The notes under the pieces were generated by a model, which saw only the letters and a list, made by a program, of their open reading frames with translations, did no database searches and had not been told where the DNA came from. A stretch of DNA of 6,409 nucleotides from Bacillota bacterium. Lineage in GTDB: Bacteria; Bacillota; Sulfobacillia; JAJZYS01; JAJYTV01. The translations under genes and the position numbers were made by a program. Each line of letters begins with the position of its first letter. Position 1 is the first letter of the stretch. The stretch is taken from positions 1 through 6,409 of the forward strand of contig JAJYTV010000114.1 in the NCBI GenBank assembly GCA_021792885.1, read 5' to 3'. Below, piece by piece: positions 1 through 4,984 of the stretch.

Positions 1-2
1 CA

Positions 3-338
3 AAACACGGCGCCGGCGCACCGGACGTGCCCGGTGTGTCCAAGTACAGCACCGACAACCCTGAGGCGATCAACAGTCTCGATCAACTCACGGCTCGGTA
101 CGGTGAACCAGCGTCACCTACTAACCCGTATGCACTTCAGGGGAGGTTCCCGGTCCAGATCGGCACGGACAGGTATGGAAGCCCAACGACAGTGAATCGA
201 GCTATCGTGGGCGAAGACGGCAGCCTCATATCGTCCTATCCGGTGGAAGAACAAGCCCTGGCGGAAGGAGCCGGAGAAATCAATCCGGATGACGCCGACC
301 TCATTGTAGTAATAATCTTGTTCCTTCTGGGGATGTGA
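3..338 (+). CDS. 3' end of an unrecognised gene, candidate Rhs/polymorphic toxin C-terminus (partial)
   Basis: The frame is open from the left edge of the window, so the true start lies outside; an internal GTG at 27 would give 103 residues but has no convincing ribosome site and need not be used. I do not recognise the family. The visible part is polar and Gly/Pro-rich, with a segment GTDRYGSPTTVNRAIVGEDG in its middle, then an acidic stretch (EINPDDAD), and it ends in a very hydrophobic tail, DLIVVIILFLLGM. The stop codon overlaps the start of the next gene by 4 bases (GTGA), so the two are probably translationally coupled. A YD-repeat fragment lies just downstream of that partner gene, which makes this a candidate C-terminal toxin tip of an Rhs-type protein whose core would lie upstream. 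That role is inferred from layout only; no catalytic motif is evident. Base composition is less GC-rich than the right half of the window. Confidence 0.55.
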   Translation, partial: KHGAGAPDVPGVSKYSTDNPEAINSLDQLTARYGEPASPTNPYALQGRFPVQIGTDRYGSPTTVNRAIVGEDGSLISSYPVEEQALAEGAGEINPDDADLIVVIILFLLGM

Positions 339-865
339 TCGCCTTGGAGTGGGAAAGGCTGCGGGAATGGAGTCCTGAGATAGCCTCAACGCTTTGGGAT
401 ATCTATGTCGTCCAAGGCATTGTTGGGCCCGCCAACGCACGTAGGTCCGTTCACCCGAATGGCCCTCCGTCCAAGCCCCAACTCGGAGCTTTTCCGTTCA
501 AAGACGGTCGGTGGGAGATGGAGACAAACTACGGTGCAGCATGGGCATACGAGTTCTCTGTAGATCTACCGTGGGTGGGGGGGTGGCTATCGTTTAGCGC
601 ACTCGTCCCTGCTGTGGCAGGCTTTCTGGCCTATCCTGATTTCTCAACCGTACCGATGGATGAGGTAATGCCCGACGTCGTCTCTCAACTGCTAGTCGAT
701 ACCGGCCGCGTCTGGGTACCGCGTCACATCCTCACCTTGACATTGCCTGGGACGCGGACGGAACTGGGGTGGAACCCCTATGGTGAGCCGGTGGTAGCCC
801 AATTGCTCTTTCACGAACATGCGATGCCTATACCACGATCAGCAGGTGGAGCGCACGCTTACTAA
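335..865 (+). CDS. Hypothetical protein, candidate immunity protein coupled to the upstream gene
   Basis: This frame encodes 176 residues from a GTG at 335 that overlaps the upstream stop codon (GTGA); a TTG at 344 is an alternative start. The overlap and the open, non-repetitive reading frame support a real, coupled gene. I do not recognise the family. The protein is rich in aromatic residues: Trp at 6, 12, 21, 60, 70, 80, 84, 127 and 146. It has a hydrophobic central stretch at about residues 80-100 that is too weak and proline-containing to call a transmembrane helix, and no signal peptide. A small soluble gene placed directly behind a large secreted toxin's C-terminus is the usual position of an immunity gene, and an rhs fragment follows 45 bp later. 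The immunity role is inference from context. The frame stays open beyond the single TAA at 863-865, through the rhs fragment. Confidence 0.6.
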   Translation: MIALEWERLREWSPEIASTLWDIYVVQGIVGPANARRSVHPNGPPSKPQLGAFPFKDGRWEMETNYGAAWAYEFSVDLPWVGGWLSFSALVPAVAGFLAYPDFSTVPMDEVMPDVVSQLLVDTGRVWVPRHILTLTLPGTRTELGWNPYGEPVVAQLLFHEHAMPIPRSAGGAHAY

Positions 866-979
866 ACTAACAAGGGTACTCCCCGAAACCTAGCCTCCTC
901 AGCACCGTATGTCACCTACACGCACGTCTACGACGGACTCGGCAACCTCGTCGGGCTGATCGACGACAACGCAACCATC
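866..979 (+). pseudogene. Rhs/YD-repeat fragment, cut off by the insertion sequence
   Basis: Translation from 911 gives VTYTHVYDGLGNLVGLIDDN, a textbook YD-repeat as found near the C-terminal end of Rhs and wall-associated repeat proteins, where it is normally followed by a second YD unit. Here the recognisable similarity stops at about 979, next to the 3' end of the minus-strand transposase, whose stop is at 995-997. There is no start codon with a ribosome site, and a TAA at 863-865 lies just upstream in frame, so this is not an independent gene. The stretch from 866 to 910 is open in the same frame but not recognisably Rhs. Such displaced rhs core pieces behind an immunity gene are characteristic of orphan toxin modules in Rhs loci. 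No continuation of the Rhs frame is visible on the far side of the insertion sequence, so the remainder was probably deleted. Confidence 0.75.
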
Positions 980-994
980 AACGGCGTTGAGCCG

Positions 995-2310
995 TCACGC
1001 TGCCGACGATGCGGCGAGACCCTGGTTCTTGGGCTCTTCCTCGTCTGCAGGGGGAGGTGGCAGCGGATCGATGCCGAGTTCGCGCCGCAGGTTTCGAATC
1101 TGCTGCTGCTCAAGATCCGTAACGCGAACCCGTTGCCATCGGGCGGTCGCCCGCGTCAGGGCGCCAAAAATGAGCTTCAAGGCGCTGTGTTCGTCGAAGA
1201 AACGGGGGATAGTCTTCGTCCGGCGCCGCTCCTCTTCGAAGCTTCGTTCGATGAGGTTGGTCGTGCGAACGTACTTGCGGTGCGCCACGGGGAGCCGCAG
1301 GTGATTCAGGCTGGCCTCAAGATCGTCCGTGAAGCTGCGCACGGCGGAGGGGAACTGTCTTTCGTAACGGGCGATGAATGCGTCGGCGGCCTTGCGGCCT
1401 TGCGGCCTTCATCGAGATTGGGCGCTTCCCGTACAAGTGCGAGGTATGCCTTTATCTCTGCGCGCACGTCTTCCGGTACCTTGTCCAGAATGTTGCGAAC
1501 TCTGTGGGCCCAACACCGAACGCGCAGGCTCTTGGGCCACATCGCCTCGACCGCGACAATGACCCCAGGACCCCCGTCCGTCGTGATGCTGAGCGGCGTA
1601 CGGAGGCCTCGCTTCACCATGTCCCGCAGAAACTCAAGCCAGTTCTCATAACTTTCGCGACTGCCGATGGCGAGGTGCAGCAACACGCGGCGGCCATCGC
1701 TGAGGATGGCCCAGGCGGCTAGCACCCCGTCCTTGATGGTCCCGGTGCGGCGCAGCGGCTCGAAGATGGCGTCCAGGAAGAGATACTGCACGTCGAATTC
1801 GTCGAGCTTGCGGTCGCGGAAGGCTTCGTACTCGACCCACAGGGACTCCGTGATACTGCTGACGTCGGTGCGGGTGAGCAGGCGATCGCCGGTGGCGTCC
1901 CGCAGTGCGTCTTCGATGTCCCGCGTCGATAGCCTACGGGCGTACATCTCGGCCACGAGCCGTTCCAGGACGTCGGTATTGCGTTCCAGAAACCCTACCA
2001 CATTCGAATGGAACGGCTCTGCCGTACGGCGCACTTGCGGCATGTCCACTGGCACCGAGCCTTCGGCGGTGGCGATCGTCTTGGTTCGGTAACCGTTGCG
2101 ATAGCCCTTCAGCTCTTCATTGCCTTCCCGGCGCTCATAATGGTCGCGCCCAAGGAATGCTGTCACCTCACGCTCCACGAGCTCTTGTACGAACCGCTGG
2201 GCGCCCAGCCGCAGCAACTCACCGACGACCGAGCCGTCGCCCTCAATCCCCTGGCTCAGCAGCTTCGCGATGGAGTCGCTGATCCGTTCGGACGGTGGTA
2301 CTCTCTGCAT
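995..2310 (-). pseudogene. IS256-family transposase (mutator type), frameshifted
   Basis: This is a DDE transposase of the IS256/Transposase_mut family. Translation starts at ATG 2308-2310, preceded by GAGGAGG nine bases upstream, and reads MQRVPPSERI. Visible landmarks are the N-terminal RNGYRTKTI region (71-79), the first catalytic Asp in LFLDAIF (D180), the second in TTDGGPG (D245), and the family motif CWAHRVRNIL (266-275). The frame then breaks at about 1386-1409 and runs out to a stop at 1306. The C-terminal part continues in another frame (995-1342) with TTNLIERSFEE, carrying the third catalytic residue (E352 after repair). The break coincides with three exact tandem copies of an 8-bp unit. 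Removing one copy restores LDEGRKAADAFIARYERQF and a continuous 435-residue protein, close to the usual family length. IS256 elements are not known to use programmed frameshifting, so the gene is probably inactive unless the extra copy is a sequencing artefact. Confidence 0.9.
1386..1409. repeat. Three tandem copies of an 8-bp unit, cause of the transposase frameshift
   Basis: The plus strand reads GCGGCCTT three times without mismatch. With two copies the transposase frame is continuous; the third shifts it by 8 bases. Two copies already encode the conserved GRKAA stretch, so the third most likely arose by slippage. Confidence 0.9.
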
Positions 2311-2319
2311 AGGTCCGGG

Positions 2320-2326
2320 CCTCCTC
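2320..2326 (-). promoter_or_regulatory. Ribosome binding site of the transposase
   Basis: GAGGAGG on the minus strand, nine bases before the ATG at 2308-2310. It decides the start inside a much longer open frame that runs antisense through the neighbouring transporter gene. Confidence 0.7.
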
Positions 2327-2401
2327 GATGGTTGTCTTTGCAAACCAATCGTAGCCCGGGCCGCTCTCGTTTTTACAGCACGCTGAGGACACGACCCTCG
2401 C

Positions 2402-2407
2402 AGGAGG
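2402..2407 (+). promoter_or_regulatory. Ribosome binding site of the MFS transporter
   Basis: AGGAGG eight bases upstream of ATG 2416-2418. It decides the start: the same frame is open from 2008 through the insertion sequence, but membrane-protein sequence begins only here. It lies immediately next to the probable right end of the insertion sequence, so the gene's native promoter may have been replaced or separated. Confidence 0.85.
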
Positions 2408-2415
2408 TTCGATCG

Positions 2416-3594
2416 ATGACCGAGCACCGCGGCGACGTTCTGCGCCTCTTCCTCGCGACGGGGCTGCGCAACTTCGCCTTCGGCCTCCTCTCCGTCGGCA
2501 TCGGCATCGCGCTCGGGCGGGCGGGGCTTTCGCCCGTCTTGATCGGTGCGGTGTTCACCGTGGCACTGGTTGCAGCCGGCTTCTTCAGCGGCATCTCCGG
2601 CCGGATCGCGCATCGCCTGGGGCGGCGCACGAGCCTCCTCGCCTTCGCGCTCGCGATGGCGGTCGGGTGCCTTCTGCTCTCGACGCAGCTCCTGCCGCTC
2701 GTCGGCATCGCGGCGCTCTTCGCGACGTTCAGCCCCTCCGGCAAGGACGTCGGGCCGATGCTGCCGATCGAGGTGGCGGCGCTCGCGCAGGTGCTCCCTT
2801 CCGCAGACCGTACCGCAGCCTACGCGCGCTACAACATGCTCGCCTCGCTGCTCTCCGCCATCGGCGCGCTCGCCGCCGCGTACCTTCCGGCCGGCAGGGT
2901 CGCCGCGCTCGTCGCCTGCGGCATCGGGCTCCTGCTGCTCGTGCCCTACGCCGGCCTCTCGCCTGCCATCGAGCGGCAGGAACCCTTGCAGGAGAAGGCT
3001 CCGGCGGGCCTCTCGCGCAGCCGCGGAACGGTCTACCAGCTGACCGCCCTCTTCGGCGTCGACGCCCTCGCGGGCGGCCTCGTCGTGCAGGGAATCGTCT
3101 CCGTCTGGCTGCACGTCCGCTTCGGCGCGCCGCTCACCCTGATCGGCCCGCTCTTCTTCCTGACGAACCTCGGCGCGGCACTCTCGCTGCTCGCGGCGCC
3201 CTGGCTCGCGAAGCGGATCGGCCTCCTCGCCACGATGGTCTTCACGCACCTTCCCTCGAACGTCCTGCTCGCGCTCGTCGCCTTCGCCCCGAACTTCCCC
3301 ACCGCGGCGGCGCTGCTCGTCGCGCGGGGTTTGCTCTCGCAGCTCGACGTGCCGACCCGCCAAGCCTACACGATGGCGCTCGTGGACCCGGCGGAGCGCA
3401 GCGCCGCCTCCGGCGTCACGGCTTCGGTGCGCGGCACGGCGCAGGCCGCATCGCCCGTGATCACCGGCGTCGCGATGGGCATGGCGGCGTACGGCGTGCC
3501 GTTTCTCCTCGCGGGAGGACTCAAGGCCGCCTACGATCTGGCGCTCTACTTCGTCTTCCGCCGCGTCCCGCTGGCGGAGGGAGAGCGGGGATAG
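2416..3594 (+). CDS. Major facilitator superfamily transporter
   Basis: The gene encodes 392 residues, a normal size for a 12-helix MFS permease of the inner membrane. Hydrophobic segments lie at roughly 9-33, 42-64, 71-90, 94-112, 138-158, 162-180, 208-234, 242-263, 267-290, 296-318, 337-357 and 361-384, with a polar central loop at about 183-207. The loop between helices 2 and 3 carries the MFS signature as GRIAHRLGRRTSL (62-74), in which the usual acidic residue is His66. The loop after helix 10 has DVPTRQAYTMALVDPAERSA (311-330), a conserved block of one MFS subgroup. The substrate cannot be told from the sequence; drug or small-molecule efflux is the default guess. It stands alone on the plus strand, with the insertion sequence upstream and a convergent gene ending 20 bp downstream. 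GC content is high, as in the rest of the right half, so it looks native. Confidence 0.9.
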   Translation: MTEHRGDVLRLFLATGLRNFAFGLLSVGIGIALGRAGLSPVLIGAVFTVALVAAGFFSGISGRIAHRLGRRTSLLAFALAMAVGCLLLSTQLLPLVGIAALFATFSPSGKDVGPMLPIEVAALAQVLPSADRTAAYARYNMLASLLSAIGALAAAYLPAGRVAALVACGIGLLLLVPYAGLSPAIERQEPLQEKAPAGLSRSRGTVYQLTALFGVDALAGGLVVQGIVSVWLHVRFGAPLTLIGPLFFLTNLGAALSLLAAPWLAKRIGLLATMVFTHLPSNVLLALVAFAPNFPTAAALLVARGLLSQLDVPTRQAYTMALVDPAERSAASGVTASVRGTAQAASPVITGVAMGMAAYGVPFLLAGGLKAAYDLALYFVFRRVPLAEGERG

Positions 3595-3607
3595 CCAATC
3601 CCGGCTC
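3583..3607. terminator. Possible terminator hairpin between convergent genes
   Basis: An inverted repeat, GAGCGGGGA and TCCCGGCTC, separated by 7 bases, pairs over nine positions with one G-G mismatch. The stop codon of the transporter sits in the loop. There is no clear T-run on either side, so intrinsic termination is doubtful. Confidence 0.3.
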
Positions 3608-3614
3608 CCGCGGA

Positions 3615-3947
3615 TCAGGCATAGCGGTGCGCAAGAGGGCGCCCGTAGGCGTCTGTCATCGTGTCCGTCGCGATCAGGATGATGTCGACGAGCCACCAGA
3701 TCCCGAACCCGCCGAGCGTCACGAGCTTGAGGATGCCCGTCCCGATCTTCCCGAGGTAGAAGCGGTCGATGCCGAACTGCCCGAGGAAGCAGGACAGAAG
3801 GAGCGCCACGAGCCAGTCCCGCGCCCCGGGGTCGAACGAGGCGCGCGCCGCGTGCTGGGGAGCCCCGCAGTGTACGCAGAAGGCAGAACCCGGCGCGACC
3901 GCCCTGCCGCAGCTGCGGCAGAAGGCCTGCGCCCCATCCTCCGACAT
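3615..3947 (-). CDS. Zinc-ribbon and TM2-domain membrane protein
   Basis: The protein has 110 residues. The N-terminus has a short zinc ribbon with two Cys pairs, CRSCG (C10, C13) and CVHCG (C24, C27). A linker follows, then a TM2 domain (about 44-103): two hydrophobic helices around a polar turn with the signature GIDRFYLGKIGTGILKLVTL and GGFGIWWLVDIILI. The conserved DRF motif in the turn and the GGFGIWW-D block are both present. TM2 proteins are small membrane proteins of poorly known function in bacteria; a Cys-pair ribbon in front is a common architecture. The start has GAGGAGG seven bases upstream (3955-3961). The gene follows the RimJ-like gene on the same strand after 54 bp with no terminator seen, so the two probably share a transcript. 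The domain call is firm; the role is unknown. Confidence 0.9.
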   Translation of the reverse strand: MSEDGAQAFCRSCGRAVAPGSAFCVHCGAPQHAARASFDPGARDWLVALLLSCFLGQFGIDRFYLGKIGTGILKLVTLGGFGIWWLVDIILIATDTMTDAYGRPLAHRYA

Positions 3948-4001
3948 CCTAGCCCCTCCTCGGCGCCTTGCCCTGTGCAGGCAGCGCCTTCCTTGGCCAT
4001 T

Positions 4002-4601
4002 CTACGGCACCGGCGGCGCGCCAGTGCCATCGGGAAAGAGCGGTGCGAGCTCCTGGTCCGACCGGCGGGCGAAGAGCACGTGGTCCTGCCAGTGCCCGGC
4101 GATCTTGAGGTAGCCCGGTGCGTAGCCCTCCTTGCGGAAGAGGTTCTTCTCGACCACCCGGATCGAGGCGAGGTTCCACGGCATCACGGCTGCCTGCAGC
4201 CGGTGCAGCGAGAGGACGGAGAACGCGATCTGCGCCGCGACGCCGACGGCTTCCGTCATGAGGCCCTGGCCGGTGTGCCGCTCGTCCATCGAGTAGCCGA
4301 GGTAGGCGTTCTGGAAGACGCCGCGCACAACGTTGTTGAGGTTCAAGAGGCCGACGAGATCCCCGCCCTGACGCAGGAAGATCCCGAAATGGTAGCTCTG
4401 GTCGCGGGAGGCCCGCTCGAGGTAGGTCGTGATCAGCGCGTGCTGCTCCTGGAGCTGCAAGTCCCGCTCGTCCTGCGCAGGCGAGAAGGGGCGGTGGTAG
4501 GCGAAGTTGCGGCGGCGGTACGAGAGGAGCTCGGGTGCGTGCGCGCGCTGCACGAGCTCCAGGATCACGCGCGGACCGCTGAAGCGCCTGGTCGGTTCCA
4601 T
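4002..4601 (-). CDS. rimJ: RimJ-type GNAT N-acetyltransferase
   Basis: The 199-residue protein belongs to the GNAT family that transfers acetyl from acetyl-CoA to protein N-termini; E. coli RimJ acts on the alanine of ribosomal protein S5. It keeps the core order of RimJ: NNVVRGVFQNAYLGYSM (89-105), the acetyl-CoA loop RHTGQGLMTEA (108-118), LHRLQAAVMPWNLASIRVVE (132-151), then EGYAPGYLKIAGHWQDHVLF (158-177). This last block closely parallels the EGYAKDYLLIDGQWRDHVL end of E. coli RimJ, and total length is nearly the same (194 there). The start at ATG 4599-4601 is chosen because AAGGAGG lies seven bases upstream; a longer reading to 4673 adds 24 low-complexity residues. It is probably the first gene of an operon with the TM2 gene. 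Whether the substrate is S5 or another protein cannot be told, so the symbol denotes the family. Confidence 0.88.
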   Translation of the reverse strand: MEPTRRFSGPRVILELVQRAHAPELLSYRRRNFAYHRPFSPAQDERDLQLQEQHALITTYLERASRDQSYHFGIFLRQGGDLVGLLNLNNVVRGVFQNAYLGYSMDERHTGQGLMTEAVGVAAQIAFSVLSLHRLQAAVMPWNLASIRVVEKNLFRKEGYAPGYLKIAGHWQDHVLFARRSDQELAPLFPDGTGAPPVP

Positions 4602-4608
4602 CGGTTCT

Positions 4609-4615
4609 CCTCCTT
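4609..4615 (-). promoter_or_regulatory. Ribosome binding site of the RimJ-like gene
   Basis: AAGGAGG on the minus strand, seven bases upstream of ATG 4599-4601. It argues for this start over the upstream in-frame ATG at 4671-4673. Confidence 0.8.
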
Positions 4616-4783
4616 CCGCCGGCCGTGCGCGAGGGCATCGCGCGGCGAATCGCTTTCGAGGGAGGTTATCCATGCCTTCGACGCGACGCTGTCATACCAT
4701 CCGCGCCGGGGTGCGCCGAACCGTCCACCACGAAGGGTACGCCCACCGGACGGCGGCACTCAATCCCCATCCGAGGCGGCGCC

Positions 4784-4861
4784 ATGGCGAGTAGCCGGCC
4801 GCCCTCGCTGCTCAAGGAGCGCGATTTCCGCCTCTACCTCGGAGGGAGGCTCATCTCGGAC
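4784..4861 (+). pseudogene. N-terminal remnant of a second MFS transporter
   Basis: From ATG 4784-4786 the frame reads MASSRPPSLLKERDFRLYLG and then GRLISD. The LLKERDFRLYLGGRLISD block is the typical cytoplasmic N-terminus and start of helix 1 in EntS/MFS_3-like exporters, where the next residues would form the first membrane helix. Here the sequence instead continues GHGWVVHEDRP and loses all membrane character within a few residues. The frame remains open further right, but only as antisense of the chemoreceptor gene. A weak GAGGCGG lies a few bases before the ATG. It is best explained as the surviving 5' tip of a gene whose body was deleted by rearrangement. It differs from the transporter at 2416, so it is not a duplicate of that start. 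The match is short, so chance similarity is not fully excluded. Confidence 0.6.
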
Positions 4862-4892
4862 GGCCACGGCTGGGTCGTGCATGAGGATCGTC

Positions 4893-4913
4893 CCTGCTCC
4901 CCTCCGGAGCAGG
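4893..4913. other. Perfect 8-bp inverted repeat
   Basis: CCTGCTCC and GGAGCAGG are separated by CCTCC. No T-run follows on either strand, so it is not a standard terminator. It lies between the MFS remnant and the chemoreceptor terminator and may be a relic of the deletion junction or a back-up hairpin. Confidence 0.4.
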
Positions 4914-4930
4914 ACTGGTCGTTCGCGGCA

Positions 4931-4967
4931 AAACGGGCGGGCGCCCGGATGAGCCGGGTGCCCGCCC
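4931..4967 (-). terminator. Intrinsic terminator of the chemoreceptor gene
   Basis: Two 14-base arms (4935-4948 and 4954-4967), complementary except for one G-T pair, enclose a 5-base loop. On the minus strand the hairpin begins 17 bases after the TAG stop at 4985-4987 and is followed by GTTTTGCC, a short T-run. This is a strong rho-independent terminator for leftward transcription; on the plus strand the downstream tail is not T-rich. Confidence 0.85.
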
Positions 4968-4984
4968 AATTGCGTCACGTCCTG

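Larger units (their letters stand above)
980..2400 (-). mobile_element. IS256-family insertion sequence (ends approximate)
   Basis: The element is defined by its single IS256-family transposase gene (995-2310, minus). The left limit is set by where Rhs similarity stops (about 979), and the right limit by the ribosome site of the transporter gene at 2402. This gives roughly 1.4 kb, usual for the family. Terminal repeats and target duplications could not be fixed by eye. On the right, the minus-strand sequence TGTCCTCAGCGTGCTGTAA (within about 2370-2396) looks like a possible terminal repeat, but no counterpart is visible on the left, where only about 15 bp separate the transposase stop from the Rhs match. 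A short inverted match, CAACCATC at 972-979 and its complement at 2327-2334, is an alternative pair but is too short to trust. The left end may be truncated. Confidence 0.6.

Noticed and set aside
896..903. TCCTCAGC matching the putative right terminal sequence of the insertion sequence
   Set aside because: The match is 8 bases, and placing an IS end here would put the rhs fragment inside the element.
995..1409. Programmed ribosomal frameshift joining the two transposase frames
   Set aside because: IS256 elements normally encode transposase in one frame, there is no slippery A or T run, and an 8-bp tandem duplication explains the break exactly.
1133..1651. A plus-strand open frame inside the insertion sequence
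   Set aside because: Antisense of the transposase. It continues the frame of the rhs fragment only by chance and shows no YD repeats.
972..2334. CAACCATC and its complement as the insertion sequence's terminal repeats
   Set aside because: Only 8 bases match and the right copy overlaps the transposase ribosome-site region, closer to the gene than usual; kept only as an alternative.
1306..3696. A 796-codon open frame on the minus strand
   Set aside because: Only the part from 2310 down is real (transposase). The upstream 460 codons are antisense of the transporter, rich in Arg/Glu/Gly low-complexity sequence, a known effect of high-GC codon bias.
3949..4638. A 229-codon minus-strand frame overlapping the RimJ-like gene
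   Set aside because: Shifted-frame shadow of the acetyltransferase, Arg/Pro/Ala-rich, with no recognisable motif.
2667..4952. A 761-codon open frame on the plus strand
   Set aside because: It overlaps the transporter in another frame and the TM2 and RimJ-like genes antisense. Its composition is Arg/Ala/Pro-rich with no domain, while the overlapped genes have clear family motifs.
4760..4978. A 72-codon minus-strand frame downstream of the chemoreceptor
   Set aside because: It spans the chemoreceptor's terminator and is antisense of the MFS remnant, with no ribosome site or motif.
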